64,000 bases of DNA from Acidimicrobiia bacterium (GTDB lineage: Bacteria; Actinomycetota; Acidimicrobiia; Spongiisociales; UBA5794), in NCBI GenBank assembly GCA_036396535.1, contig DASWKR010000030.1:62001-126000 (forward strand), read 5' to 3'. The notes under the pieces are model-generated. The model made no database searches and was not told the origin of the DNA. It was given only the letters and a program-made list of their open reading frames with translations. A program made the translations under genes and the position numbers. This document shows positions 32,932 to 41,934 of this stretch, in pieces. Every line of letters starts with the position of its first letter. Within the stretch, counting starts at the first letter, position 1.

Positions 32932-33249
32932 GTCGAGTCCGGGAGACGGCCGCGGCCGCGAGGCCGAGGAAAGTCCGGACTCCACAGGGCACGGTGCTGG
33001 CTAACGGCCAGGCGGGGCGACCCGACGGACAGTGCAACAGAGAGCAGACCGCCGATGGGCTTCGGCCACAGGCAAGGGTGAAACGGTGGTGTAAGAGACC
33101 ACCAGCGCCTCGGGTGACCGGGACGGCTCTGTAAACCCCACCGGGAGCAAGGCCAAGCAGGGACAGGGTGGCCCGCCCGTCACGTCCCAGGTGGGCCGCT
33201 CAGATAGATGGCCGTCCTCGACAGAATCCGGCTTACACCCGGACTCGGC
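32932..33249 (+). ncRNA. rnpB: RNase P RNA, type A
   Basis: The catalytic RNA of RNase P, which trims tRNA 5' ends. The ends form a perfect 10-bp P1 helix: CGAGTCCGGG (32934-32943) with CCCGGACTCG (33238-33247). Universal blocks are present in order: GAGGAAAGTCCGGACTCC, CAACAGAGAGCAGACCGCC, AAGGGTGAAACGGTGG with GTAAGAG, AAACCCCACCGGGAGCAAGG, and CGACAGAATCCGGCTTAC. The domain layout is the ancestral A type found in actinobacteria. Exact ends are within a few bases. A strong hairpin follows. Confidence 0.96.
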
Positions 33250-33252
33250 GCC

Positions 33253-33283
33253 GTGAGCCCGGAGCTTCGAGCTTCGGGCTCAC
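33253..33283 (+). terminator. Hairpin terminator after rnpB
   Basis: GTGAGCCCG (33253-33261) pairs perfectly with CGGGCTCAC (33275-33283), with an inner AGCT-TCG-AGCT stem. There is no T-run, as is common for terminators at high GC. The regulator gene on the other strand ends 10 bp later, so it may serve both. Confidence 0.6.
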
Positions 33284-33292
33284 CGCTTCCGG

Positions 33293-34108
33293 TCAGCCTT
33301 CGCTCACACCGGCGGTCGCCATCGGAGGTGCGTCGACCGCATCGTCCGACACGTACCACAGCGCCAGGTAGCCGGCGGGGGTGACCGCCCCGTTCGTGAG
33401 AGCAGTGATCTGGACGCGCACGTCGACGACGCGGCCGGCTCCTCCATGCATCCGCACATCGACCTCACGTATCGACGTTCCGGCGCGCCGCGACAGGATG
33501 GGTTCCCACAAGTCGACGTCGTCTGCGACAGTCAGATCCGTGACCTTCTGCCCGACGAGCCCTTCGCCGTCGAGGTGCATCCACTCGGCAAGCGACGGCT
33601 CCGCCAGCCTGATCGTCCCTGCGGTGTCGAGCACGGCGAGGCCAGCCGCCGACTGGGTCACCGTCGGCTGGGTCGGTTCGGCGTCCTGTCCGAGCTCCGT
33701 TGCCTTGCGACGGATGGCGAATCGAATCGACCTGGCGAGCTGGTCTGGTGTGACGACCCCTTTGGTGAGGTAGTCCTCGGCTCCCTCGTCGACGGCAGCC
33801 AGGGCCAGCGAGTCGTCCTCGTGGGCGCTCAGCACGACGATCGGGACGTCGGGGTAGGCGCCGTGGACGGCCTTGACACTGTCCAGGTGGTCGGCGTCGG
33901 GAAGGATGAGATCGAGCAGAACGCAGTCCGGCCGCTGCTCTCCGAGCTCCCGGAGGGCGGTGTCGAGCCGCATGGCCGTACGAACGGAGTCGCCGTCCGG
34001 CCAGATCTCGGACAGCATCGACTGCACGAGGCGAATGTGCAGCGAGTTGTCCTCGACGAGCAACAGATCGGGCATCGAGTCGTTCACACGATTCGAGTTC
34101 TCCGTCAT
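33293..34108 (-). CDS. Response regulator with REC and PAS domains
   Basis: A 271-residue protein. The receiver domain has LLLVEDNSLHIRLV, phosphoacceptor in CVLLDLILPDAD, the Ser/Thr in VVLSAHEDD and Lys in YLTKG. A PAS domain follows (SAAGLAVLDTAGTIRLAEPSLAEWM). There is no DNA-binding or enzymatic output domain, so it presumably acts through a partner. The ATG at 34108 has a weak AGGTG site; GTG 34114 and ATG 34075 are alternatives. Confidence 0.84.
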   Translation of the reverse strand: MTENSNRVNDSMPDLLLVEDNSLHIRLVQSMLSEIWPDGDSVRTAMRLDTALRELGEQRPDCVLLDLILPDADHLDSVKAVHGAYPDVPIVVLSAHEDDSLALAAVDEGAEDYLTKGVVTPDQLARSIRFAIRRKATELGQDAEPTQPTVTQSAAGLAVLDTAGTIRLAEPSLAEWMHLDGEGLVGQKVTDLTVADDVDLWEPILSRRAGTSIREVDVRMHGGAGRVVDVRVQITALTNGAVTPAGYLALWYVSDDAVDAPPMATAGVSEG

Positions 34109-34205
34109 CAACACCTACTCGTTCTGCGCTCCACGGGAGCGTGGGGCGGGTTCCATTGTTTGTCGGTTGCCGTCGCCGTCAGCTTGAGGTGCGATGAGCC
34201 GGAAT

Positions 34206-34235
34206 GACGGCGGGCCCCTTCCGGGGCCCGCCGTC
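34206..34235 (-). terminator. Perfect 13-bp hairpin, terminator of the aquaporin gene
   Basis: GACGGCGGGCCCC (34206-34218) and GGGGCCCGCCGTC (34223-34235) form a perfect stem with a TTCC loop, 23 bp after the aquaporin stop and before the promoter of the REC-PAS gene. It lacks a T-run. Confidence 0.7.
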
Positions 34236-34258
34236 GATCTCGAGTGGCTCTGGTCCGC

Positions 34259-34921
34259 TCAGGTCAGTTCCCGCTCGCCGATCTCGACGGTGATCGCCTT
34301 GTACACGATCCAGCCGAGCGCTGCTCCGATGAACGGAGCCGTCACGTAGATCCAGAAGTCTCCGAACTCGCCGCCCACGAGAGCCGACCCGAGAGACCGT
34401 GCCGGATTCACGGAGGCGCCCGTGAGCGGAGCGGCCGCCAGGTGGATGGCAACCAGCGTGAGCGAGATGCCGAGGAATGCCGTGTTCCGGTTCGCCTCGC
34501 TGGCGGTCACCTTGAGGATCACGCCGACGAACAGTCCGGTGAGCAGTATCTCGAGCATGAACGCCCCTCCCACGGAGGCTGCCCCCGGCCTGGTGACAGT
34601 TCCGGCGACAGCGTCCTGACTGGACGCCCCGAGGATCGCCACCATCGCGATCGAAGCGCCCCCAGCCTGGCTGATGACGTATTGGATGAACGTGTTCGTG
34701 TCGATCCGTTTGTCGAGCAACGCCCCCAGGCTCACGGCCGGATTGAAATGACCGCCCGAAACCTCACCGAAGGCGTAAAGCCCCACCAGCAGAGCAAGTC
34801 CGAACCCGAGCGAGAGGACCGTCAGGTCCCCTTGTCCGGCGAGAATGCTGAGACCGCCGATGAACACGAGGGCAAAGGTGCCCATGACCTCGGCGATCCA
34901 CGTACGAGTGCTGTCGGACAT
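34259..34921 (-). CDS. Aquaporin / glycerol-facilitator family channel
   Basis: A 220-residue, six-helix channel with both half-helix motifs, GGHFNPAVSLGALL and GASVNPARSLGSAL. The second NPA is followed by Arg of the selectivity filter (NPARS), and the residues around it favour a water channel over a glycerol facilitator, though this is not certain. It starts at 34921 with AAGGAG 8 nt upstream; the frame is open to 35011 but the extension is hydrophilic and Arg-rich, unlike a membrane entry. Confidence 0.93.
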   Translation of the reverse strand: MSDSTRTWIAEVMGTFALVFIGGLSILAGQGDLTVLSLGFGLALLVGLYAFGEVSGGHFNPAVSLGALLDKRIDTNTFIQYVISQAGGASIAMVAILGASSQDAVAGTVTRPGAASVGGAFMLEILLTGLFVGVILKVTASEANRNTAFLGISLTLVAIHLAAAPLTGASVNPARSLGSALVGGEFGDFWIYVTAPFIGAALGWIVYKAITVEIGERELT

Positions 34922-35014
34922 GGAGTTCTCCTTCTGTCCGTCGGGAGCAGCCGACCTGCTCCGATCTTCCCTCACACGTTCGACTCTGGTCGATGACAAC
35001 TGGTTTCCCAAGGA

Positions 35015-35755
35015 TCATGCCGAGTCGACCGCCTCCTGCAACACGTCGACGGCCTCTTCGACGTCGGCGGCCGCATCCGGCTGCGACGCGACCAGCTCGA
35101 GCGAAGGGAGCACCGCATCGGCGATGACCTCGAACAGCACGGCGCGGGCCTCCTCGGTTCCGGTCAACTCGGGGAGGGTCCCGAACTGCGTGCTCAGTGC
35201 GCTCGCGAGCGTTCCGACGAGGTCGACCTGCCATTGCCCGTTCGAGGCGAGACGGGTGACAATCCTGGCGGCGCCCTGCGTCCCGGTCACATCGACGAAT
35301 GCGAAGCTCCTGCCGTCGGCAGTGATCTCCTCGAACTCACCAACCTCGACTGCAGCAAGGCTGCCTGCGTCGAACTCGTCGAACGCCTCGCGAAACGAGC
35401 GCCAGTACTGGTCGGCGAGGTCGTCGGGGAGTCCGCCGGTCGCCGCGGCTGCGAGCTGATCTGCGTCGAACCCGTTCTCGAGGGCGACGACGACGGCCTC
35501 GCCCCTCCGTTCGACGACCCGGTCGATCTCGGCGAGGTCTGCCTGCGCAACCGCCTCCAGCCAGACACGCACCGCAGCCGTCGGAAAATTGGCAGGGACT
35601 TGCGACGTCGTTGTCGGGCGCTCGGCGCCTCCGCACGCCCCGCTGGAGAGCGCCACAACGGCGACCACCGCAAGACGCCGGATCCGGCGCGTGCGAGGCA
35701 CGTCTACGTGGGGGGTGCCGCGTGCTGCGCGCTGCAGCGTGGCGCCGGCTCGCAT
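35015..35755 (-). CDS. Lipoprotein, function unknown
   Basis: A 246-residue protein. A long basic N-region leads to the hydrophobic core RRLAVVAVVALSSGACGG, whose SGAC is the lipobox. The mature part is alpha-rich and acidic, with SFAFVDVTGTQGAARIVTR, and ends in an Asp/Glu/Ala stretch. No domain recognised. The start at 35755 is supported by TACCCT (35763-35768) 7 nt upstream; the unusually long N-region leaves a GTG at 35698 as an alternative. Confidence 0.72.
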   Translation of the reverse strand: MRAGATLQRAARGTPHVDVPRTRRIRRLAVVAVVALSSGACGGAERPTTTSQVPANFPTAAVRVWLEAVAQADLAEIDRVVERRGEAVVVALENGFDADQLAAAATGGLPDDLADQYWRSFREAFDEFDAGSLAAVEVGEFEEITADGRSFAFVDVTGTQGAARIVTRLASNGQWQVDLVGTLASALSTQFGTLPELTGTEEARAVLFEVIADAVLPSLELVASQPDAAADVEEAVDVLQEAVDSA

Positions 35756-35762
35756 CGGCGCA

Positions 35763-35768
35763 AGGGTA
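35763..35768 (-). promoter_or_regulatory. -10 box of the lipoprotein gene (leaderless)
   Basis: TACCCT on the minus strand, 7 nt before the ATG at 35755. Confidence 0.4.
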
Positions 35769-35821
35769 GGAGGGTGCAGACGAACCTCCAATCGGTCGGC
35801 CTCCCGGCGTTCGAGCGCCGG

Positions 35822-36352
35822 TCATCGCCCGATAGGAACCGCGATGACGCCGTCCGCCAGGAAACGCCGCCTCACCTCACGGCCACCGAGACCTCCTCTC
35901 ACGTACAACCACGCCAGGTATGCGGCGCCGAGCAGCTCCTCGATCCAGACGATCGGGTTCGTGAGGAGGCTCCCGAGATAGGTCCCGGCTGAGGCGGCGA
36001 TGTTCGGCGAGAAGTCGAGTCCGAGCATCGGCCACCACAGCGTCTCGGGGTCGCTCCACATCCCGTCGAGGAAGAGGTGGACCAACATGCCGACGGCGAG
36101 CGGCATCCACCTCTTGCGGGGCCTCCCTCGCCTCGTCGCCATCAGCACGGCGATCATCGCTACGGTCGCCGCCAGCAAGCAGTGCGCGATGAGCCTGGTC
36201 GATCGGAGCGAGTCGAAGAAGATCAGGGCGACCGGCTTGTCGACGAGGTCGGGCAGGATGGCGCCGACGAAGAGGAGCCTGAGGTCCATTCGCTCGTCGC
36301 GGAAGGCGTATCGGACGATGGCGGTCGTGGCTCCGAGGTGCCAGAGCAGCAT
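35822..36352 (-). CDS. YdjM/DUF457-like membrane-bound metal-dependent hydrolase
   Basis: A 176-residue membrane protein. LLWHLGATTAIVRY, VGAILPDLVDKPVALIFFDSLRSTRLIAHCLL and AVGMLVHLFLDGMWSDPETLWWPMLG carry the His and Asp residues characteristic of the LexA-regulated YdjM/DUF457 group. Those are predicted zinc hydrolases of membrane substrates; no reaction is proven. It ends 35015-side of a single cluster with the zinc-ribbon and Nif3 genes (4 bp after the former), so it may be co-transcribed. Confidence 0.82.
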   Translation of the reverse strand: MLLWHLGATTAIVRYAFRDERMDLRLLFVGAILPDLVDKPVALIFFDSLRSTRLIAHCLLAATVAMIAVLMATRRGRPRKRWMPLAVGMLVHLFLDGMWSDPETLWWPMLGLDFSPNIAASAGTYLGSLLTNPIVWIEELLGAAYLAWLYVRGGLGGREVRRRFLADGVIAVPIGR

Positions 36353-36355
36353 GTG

Positions 36356-37066
36356 TCAGGGGACGAGGATCCGCCTGCAATGGATGCAGCGCGGGGGGTC
36401 GGATCGTTTCGCCTCGAGCTGCTCCGCTTCGGTGAGCACCAGGTGGCAACCGCCGCAGGTGCCCTCGGTGAGCCGGCCGACGGCGACCCCCTCCTTCGAG
36501 CCACGCAGCTCGTCGTACAGCTCGAGCAGGTCGTCGGCGATCAGCGGGATGATGTCTGCCTTCTTCGCCTCGCGGTCCGCCAGCTCGGCATCGATCACTT
36601 GCCACACCTCCGAGATGGACGCCTCGAGGCCGGCCTTGTCTGTATCGGCAGCCACCTTGTGGTCGCCGATCTCGGCGACCAGCTTCTCGCCCTGGTCGCG
36701 CTTCTCCATCAGCTCGAGGATCTCGTCCTCCATCTCACCGTTCTTGCGGACGAGCATCGCCACCTGCTGCCTCAAAAAGTCGGCATCCCGGGCGCTGAGA
36801 CCGCCTGCATACAGGCGGTTCTGCTCTGCCGCCAGCTTCGTCTCGGCAAGCTCGAGCTCTCCAGAGGTCTTGTCGAGCGCGAGCGTCGTGTCTCGGAGCG
36901 CCGCATTGGCTGCCTGGTGCTCCTCAGCGAGTGCCGCCGCCTTGGCCGCAGCGTTGCGATAGCGCTCGAGCTCTGGAAGCGAGGCACGCTCATTGAGTAG
37001 CCGGTCGATCTGGAGATCGACCTCCTGCAGTTCGAGGAGGTCGGCGAGGCTCTCCAGCTCCCGCAT
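36356..37066 (-). CDS. Coiled-coil zinc-ribbon protein (C4-type)
   Basis: A 236-residue protein. Two thirds is an antiparallel coiled-coil (ELQEVDLQIDRLLNERASL onward). The C-terminus is a zinc ribbon: GTCGGCHLVLTEAE then PPRCIHCRRI, with four cysteines. This family sits next to nif3 in many bacteria, as here (1-bp overlap, TGATG). It is thought to act in nucleic-acid or ribosome-associated processes, but the role is unsettled. The start at 37066 is favoured over 37081 by that overlap. Confidence 0.87.
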   Translation of the reverse strand: MRELESLADLLELQEVDLQIDRLLNERASLPELERYRNAAAKAAALAEEHQAANAALRDTTLALDKTSGELELAETKLAAEQNRLYAGGLSARDADFLRQQVAMLVRKNGEMEDEILELMEKRDQGEKLVAEIGDHKVAADTDKAGLEASISEVWQVIDAELADREAKKADIIPLIADDLLELYDELRGSKEGVAVGRLTEGTCGGCHLVLTEAEQLEAKRSDPPRCIHCRRILVP

Positions 37067-38100
37067 CAGGCCTGCCTCCACGGTGTCACTTCGATTCCTG
37101 TCAAGTCGACGACGTCGTCGTGCATCTCGCAGATGGCAGCGTACAACGCCGCGATGCCGGGTCTTTCTGTCTCGACGTGGCCCGGGTCGATGATCCTGAG
37201 GCCTCGATCGAGAGCGGCGCGGGCTCGGTGGTGGATGACGTCTCCCGTCACCAGGACGTCGACTCCCGGAGGCACCTGCGAGATGAGTGACGACCCGGAC
37301 CCCGGGACCACTGCGATCGTGGTCACCACGTCTGTGGGGTCTCCCGCAACGCGAATCGCACCGCCGATGCGATCGGCAACGACGGCTGCGAGATCACCGA
37401 GAGTCGCCGGGGCGCCCAGCGATCCGCACCTGCCCACGAAGGAGGCGCTCGGCTTGACATCGACGACCCGGTACGCCGGATCGGCGTCGGGGTGTGCGGC
37501 TGCCATCGCGGTGACGACTCGATCGACTGCCGGCGCCTCGACGAGCATCTCGACGTTGACGGTCGGCTCGTCACCCCCGCCGGCAGCGGCCACCGGTGCG
37601 ATGCCGAACGGGGCGGCCGGAGTCGCCCCGGCGTCTGTCATAGCCGCCTCGACGGCGGAGGCGGCGGGAACGGGGACGATCACCGTCACGGCGCACGAGT
37701 CCGCCGGCCACAGCGGCCCGAACCCGGTGACTTCCTCGAGGCTGAGAGACGCCGCCAGGGCGTCGGCGGCGCCGCCCGGAGCGACGTCGAACGCGGTGTG
37801 GACGACAGCGACGGCAACGCCGGCCCTCACGAGGCGAAACGCCCTGCCCTCAGGGCGCCGGCCTGCCACGAACGTCGCCACGTCACCGAAGAGCAGCGGG
37901 TGGTATGCGACGGCGAGGTCGACCGGATCGGACTCGAGCGCCGCCACGACGCCCTCCGTGAGCTCGTGGCAGACGGCCACCTTGGCGACCGGCGCCCCCG
38001 GGTCTCCGAGTTGAAGGCCAACGGGATCCCACCCCGCTGCCTTGTCGAACGGAACGACGCGTTTCAACGAGGCCAGCAGGTCGCCTACCGTCTGAGTCAC
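37066..38100 (-). CDS. Nif3-like dinuclear metal centre protein
   Basis: A 344-residue protein of the NIF3/YbgI (DUF34) family. The N-terminal half has WDPVGLQLGDP and VAYHPLLFGDV (metal His), and the C-terminal half LVTGDVIHHRARAALDRGLRIIDPGHVETE, with further ligands. An inserted domain of about 110 residues in the middle is usual for longer members. Substrate unknown; the fold is a GTP-cyclohydrolase-like metal site. The GTG at 38100 follows TACCAT (38108-38113) by 7 nt, so leaderless. The larger frame upstream is antisense to msrA and is spurious. Confidence 0.9.
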   Translation of the reverse strand: MTQTVGDLLASLKRVVPFDKAAGWDPVGLQLGDPGAPVAKVAVCHELTEGVVAALESDPVDLAVAYHPLLFGDVATFVAGRRPEGRAFRLVRAGVAVAVVHTAFDVAPGGAADALAASLSLEEVTGFGPLWPADSCAVTVIVPVPAASAVEAAMTDAGATPAAPFGIAPVAAAGGGDEPTVNVEMLVEAPAVDRVVTAMAAAHPDADPAYRVVDVKPSASFVGRCGSLGAPATLGDLAAVVADRIGGAIRVAGDPTDVVTTIAVVPGSGSSLISQVPPGVDVLVTGDVIHHRARAALDRGLRIIDPGHVETERPGIAALYAAICEMHDDVVDLTGIEVTPWRQA

Positions 38101-38107
38101 ACGGCCG

Positions 38108-38113
38108 ATGGTA
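38108..38113 (-). promoter_or_regulatory. -10 box of the Nif3-like gene (leaderless)
   Basis: TACCAT on the minus strand, 7 nt before the GTG at 38100. Confidence 0.5.
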
Positions 38114-38204
38114 ACGACGTCGGACGTGGCGCCGTTCACGGAACGTTCAGGAACACCGCGCCACCGGCGCCGGTTCTCGTGACCGATCACACAAGGAGCT
38201 GAAC

Positions 38205-38849
38205 ATGGTGTTTGGACGCAAGGCTGCCGAGATGCCGACGGCCGAGACCGCCCTCCCCGGTCGCCCGACCGAGATGCCCGTTCCGGATTCTCACTACGTG
38301 AACGGCAACCGCATCGTCCCCCCCTTCCCCGACGGGATGGAGATCGCCTACTTCGGGATGGGCTGCTTCTGGGGCGCCGAGCGCATCTTCTGGGAGACGG
38401 ACGGGGTCTATGCAACGGCCGCCGGCTATGCCGGCGGGTTGACCCCGAACCCGACATACGAAGAGGTCTGCTCGGGACGAACAGGGCACACGGAGGCCGT
38501 GATCGTGGTGTACGACCCCATGACGGTTGGCTACGAGGAGCTGTTGGCGGCGTTCTGGGAGAACCACGACCCGACGACCCCGAATCGCCAGGGCAACGAC
38601 GTCGGCACGCAGTACCGCTCGGCCATCTACTGGACGAACGAGCAGCAACGCAAGGAAGCGGAGTCCAGCAGGGACGCCTACCAGGACTCACTGACCGCAG
38701 CGGGCTTCGGATCGATCACGACGGAGCTCGAGCAGGCAGGACCGTTCTACTACGCCGAGACCTACCACCAGCAGTACCTGGCGAAGAACCCGAACGGCTA
38801 CTGCAACCACGGCTTCTGCCAGGTGAGATACGAGAGGGCGGAGGCCTGA
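38205..38849 (+). CDS. msrA: Peptide methionine sulfoxide reductase A
   Basis: A 214-residue enzyme that repairs methionine-S-sulfoxide in proteins. The catalytic motif [17 protein letters not shown] is intact. [13 protein letters not shown] and [23 protein letters not shown] are typical, and [16 protein letters not shown] supplies resolving cysteines, suggesting a thioredoxin-recycled type. An N-terminal extension of about 40 residues precedes the domain, with AAGGAG upstream. It is an isolated gene with its own leader; between 38850 and 38996 I see only the leader of the next gene. Confidence 0.94.
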   Translation: MVFGRKAAEMPTAETALPGRPTEMPVPDSHYVNGNRIVPPFPDGMEIAYFGMGCFWGAERIFWETDGVYATAAGYAGGLTPNPTYEEVCSGRTGHTEAVIVVYDPMTVGYEELLAAFWENHDPTTPNRQGNDVGTQYRSAIYWTNEQQRKEAESSRDAYQDSLTAAGFGSITTELEQAGPFYYAETYHQQYLAKNPNGYCNHGFCQVRYERAEA

Positions 38850-38996
38850 TGTCGTCCGCTACGGGGGCGGAAACGCCTTAACCGCATTTCGACGGGTTCT
38901 GAACCTACCGTTAGTGTTTGTCCAGCTACTTTGGGCAGTAGCGCATCTCATGGGACGGTAGAGAAGCGCACCAGACCGTCGAGTGGGAGACGTTCG

Positions 38997-40952
38997 ATGC
39001 GCCACCAAACCCGGGCCGGGGTGTCCACCGCGACGCTCGTCCTCACGCTCAGCCTGCTCACCGGAGTCCCCGCGGCCCAGGCCGGCGCCAAGTGCGCCGG
39101 ACTCGCAGTCACCATCGCCGGTACGGCGGCCTCCGACACCATGATCGGTACGGCGGGAGCCGACGTCATCCATGGGGGCGGCGGGAACGACGTGATCGCC
39201 GGAAAGGGAGGCGACGACGTGATCTGCGGGGGCGCGGGCGACGACGAGATCTCAGGCGGCCGGGGCGACGACCTCCTCGTTGGTGGCGCCGGCGCAGACG
39301 CCATCTCGGGCGGAGACGGCGAGGACGACATCGCCGGCAGCGCCGGTCCCGACGTGTTGAACGGTGGCGGGTCGCCCGACACGATCGCCGGCGGCAAGGG
39401 CGCCGACATCGTCAACGGTGGCCGCGGCGCCGACACCGTCGCGGGCGGGTCGGGCAACGACACGCTCCGAGGTGACCGGCACAACGACGTCATCAGGGGC
39501 GGCGGCAACGCCGACAGGCTCGTCGGCAACGCCGGGTCCGACTGGCTCAATGGCGGCAACGGCATGGACAAGGCCATAGGCGGCCCGGGGGCCGACGATT
39601 GTCTCTCGGCGATCAGGCTCGACCCGTGCGAAGGCCCCGAGTACCTGAAGACGTTCGACAGCGTCGATCCGGCAGGCCCGAAACCGTTCGAGAACTCCGA
39701 GGAGTTCAGCGTCAGCATCAACTCCCGGGTCGGCTCGACTTGGGACAAGCTGGCGCCGATGCAGGCCCAGCACGGCGCCAACTGCGACCCGCCACCTGAG
39801 ACTCACAAGGTCACGAAGTACGGCGACGCGGTCTACAACTGCCGCTTCCACATGATGACCGCCGTCAGCTCCGGTAAGAAGAGCCTCCACAACTATGCGG
39901 TGGCGATGTTCTCGCCGAACCGGACGCTCGACTTCTCCGGCGGTGAGGCGACGATCCGCTTCGACGTCTCGACGTTGCGAGCATCGAAGCGCGATTGGTT
40001 CGAGATCTGGATCACGCCCTACGAGGATCTGTTGCGCATTCCCGTTCAGAAGGATCGCCCGTCCATGCAGGGCACGCCTCGCAACGGGATCATGATCGCC
40101 CTCAAGTCGTTCACCGACATCGGGTCGGTCGACGTGAAGGTCGTGAAGGACTTCCAAGTGACGGACATCGACGGGCCGGTCGAGTGGGTCGGCTACGAGA
40201 ACTTCCTGACCCCGTCGGCCACTGTTCGCTCGACGTTCGAGATCAAGCTGTCGAAGCAGCGGATCTCCGTCGGCATGCCCAACGAGAGCTTCTATTGGAT
40301 CCCCAACAAGCAGATCCCTGGAGGCCTCGGCTTCGACAAGGGCATCGTCCAGTTCGGCCACAACTCGTACGACGTCTTCGAGTGCGACGACGGGTGCTCC
40401 GTAGGGCCGAACACATGGCACTGGGACAACATCTACCTGGCGCCTTCCGAGCCCATCACGGCGCTTCCGGCCAACCGACGCCACGTCGACTCCGACACCC
40501 CGTCCTACGTCACCTTCCCGCGTAAGGCACCGGCCGGCTCGCAGCTCCAGTTCACCGGGGTCGGATTCGACCTCGAGGTGAGCTTCGACAACGGGGCGAC
40601 GTGGAAGGCGGCCAAGCTGGCCCACAACCGCAGCGCCGAGCATTGGAAGTACAAGAACTACTCCATGGGCGTCCCGAAGGGGACGAAGCGGGTGTACTTC
40701 CGGGGCGCCGACCCGTACGACGGCCATTGGCAGATCCAAGACATATCGATCCTCAACCGTGCAATCCCCCCTGGGGCTGCCGAAGCCGAGGCGCCGGTGG
40801 CAGGCGTCGATCGTCCTCCTGTGCCCGGGCTCGAGGTGGCGGCCTCCGCCGGGGCCTTCAGTGAGCTCCCGACGCCAGCAGTCACGTCACCGGCGACGGT
40901 CGATCGGCGGCGGACCGCCGTCCGCACCTGGACAGGACTGCTCAGTCCGTGA
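38997..40952 (+). CDS. Secreted RTX-repeat protein with a C-terminal beta-rich domain
   Basis: A 651-residue protein. It begins with a Sec signal peptide (VSTATLVLTLSLLTGVPAAQA) at 38997, with GGGAGA 6-7 nt upstream. The next 150 residues are calcium-binding RTX nonapeptides (GGxGxDxxx: DVIHGGGGND, AISGGDGEDD and so on). A linker with two cysteines follows, then a domain of about 430 residues with alternating strands, two Cys pairs (ECDDGCSVG) and a motif NTWHWDNIYLAP that recalls ConA-like or polysaccharide-lyase folds. I cannot name the family. RTX proteins normally leave by type I secretion; a Sec signal suggests otherwise here. The 3' end overlaps the opposite gene by 11 bp. Confidence 0.8.
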   Translation: MRHQTRAGVSTATLVLTLSLLTGVPAAQAGAKCAGLAVTIAGTAASDTMIGTAGADVIHGGGGNDVIAGKGGDDVICGGAGDDEISGGRGDDLLVGGAGADAISGGDGEDDIAGSAGPDVLNGGGSPDTIAGGKGADIVNGGRGADTVAGGSGNDTLRGDRHNDVIRGGGNADRLVGNAGSDWLNGGNGMDKAIGGPGADDCLSAIRLDPCEGPEYLKTFDSVDPAGPKPFENSEEFSVSINSRVGSTWDKLAPMQAQHGANCDPPPETHKVTKYGDAVYNCRFHMMTAVSSGKKSLHNYAVAMFSPNRTLDFSGGEATIRFDVSTLRASKRDWFEIWITPYEDLLRIPVQKDRPSMQGTPRNGIMIALKSFTDIGSVDVKVVKDFQVTDIDGPVEWVGYENFLTPSATVRSTFEIKLSKQRISVGMPNESFYWIPNKQIPGGLGFDKGIVQFGHNSYDVFECDDGCSVGPNTWHWDNIYLAPSEPITALPANRRHVDSDTPSYVTFPRKAPAGSQLQFTGVGFDLEVSFDNGATWKAAKLAHNRSAEHWKYKNYSMGVPKGTKRVYFRGADPYDGHWQIQDISILNRAIPPGAAEAEAPVAGVDRPPVPGLEVAASAGAFSELPTPAVTSPATVDRRRTAVRTWTGLLSP

Positions 40953-41934
40953 AGATGAGATCGTCGATGAGCGACTCCTCGACGTAGCCGCCCTTCGGGT
41001 GGAACCGGTAGTGGACGAAGTCCTTCTCGAACTCGAGGTTGATGCCTGCCGGGCCCGATCGGTTCTTCTCGATCGACACGACCACCTGGCGCTTGAACCC
41101 TTCGGCCCGCACCGGGTCGTACGCCGTGTGGCGCTTCGACACCGCCGCGTACTTCTCGTTGACGATGAGGATCGTGTCGGCCTCGTAGGTGAGCGCGGCC
41201 GCCGAATCGAGGTGCTGGGCTCGAACCCTGCGGTGCGCGAGCGACGCCTCAGCGCCGGCGACGACGGCGACCACGGCGACGTCGAAGTCGACTGCCATGT
41301 CCTTGAGGGCAACGGCTGCGACCGACGGGGCAACCGGGACCTTCTGCAGGTAGTCGACGAACAGCACGGCACGCTCTCGGCCGTAGGCGTCGAGGTGGGC
41401 ACGGATGTCGTCGAGGCCGGTCCGAGAACCGGAGGCAGCTTGCAGCCACATGTCCTTGGCGTACTCACGGACCCTGGCGTGAGCGGCCCTGACGAGCAGG
41501 TTGCCCGCCGCCGCCTCACCAAGCTCGATCTCTCCGTTGGCGAGTGCCCAGAGCAGCGCCCTGATGTCGCGGGTCGAGCCGCTGCCTTCGGCTGCGGCGA
41601 GATCCCCGAGCTCGGAGAGCAGCAGCCTGCCGAGCATCGTCGCCTCGTCGTGCTCGTAGCACACGTACATCGCCCCGGCGCCACCGCCGGCGACGCGGCG
41701 CGCCCATTGCATGGCAAGGATCGTCTTGCCGACGCCGGGGAGGCCACTGAGAAGCGTGAGCGTTCCGGTGCGCAGCCCGCCGCCGAGCGCCTCGTCGAGC
41801 GGCTCGAACCCGGATGGAACGACGCTCGAGCGGGTCTGCCTGGCGGGCAGCTCGAGAAGCAGGTCGTCCACGAGGACGGCCTCGCCGCGCCTGTGGAGCC
41901 CGTTCCCCGAGACGTCGCCGACGATCTCTTTCAA
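40942..41934 (-). CDS. DnaB/RecA-like ATPase coupled to the Tad locus
   Basis: A 330-residue RecA-fold ATPase. Walker A is LSGLPGVGKTILAMQWARR, Walker B AVLFVDYLQKVPV, and the C-terminal SIEKNRSGPAGINLEFEKDFVHY matches the end of replicative helicase DnaB (the KNRxGPxG motif). The N-terminal DnaB domain is missing, so it is a stand-alone core, perhaps a Rad55/KaiC-like ATPase. It begins by TTG at 41934 within the tadC stop (TTGA), with GGAGGG upstream; GTG at 41952 is the alternative. A role in pilus function is suggested only by the position. Confidence 0.8.
   Translation of the reverse strand: MKEIVGDVSGNGLHRRGEAVLVDDLLLELPARQTRSSVVPSGFEPLDEALGGGLRTGTLTLLSGLPGVGKTILAMQWARRVAGGGAGAMYVCYEHDEATMLGRLLLSELGDLAAAEGSGSTRDIRALLWALANGEIELGEAAAGNLLVRAAHARVREYAKDMWLQAASGSRTGLDDIRAHLDAYGRERAVLFVDYLQKVPVAPSVAAVALKDMAVDFDVAVVAVVAGAEASLAHRRVRAQHLDSAAALTYEADTILIVNEKYAAVSKRHTAYDPVRAEGFKRQVVVSIEKNRSGPAGINLEFEKDFVHYRFHPKGGYVEESLIDDLIFTD

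Noticed and set aside
38867-38996. Riboswitch or structured leader before the RTX gene
   Set aside because: Only a short CTACT...AGTAG hairpin is visible, and no known riboswitch core was recognised.
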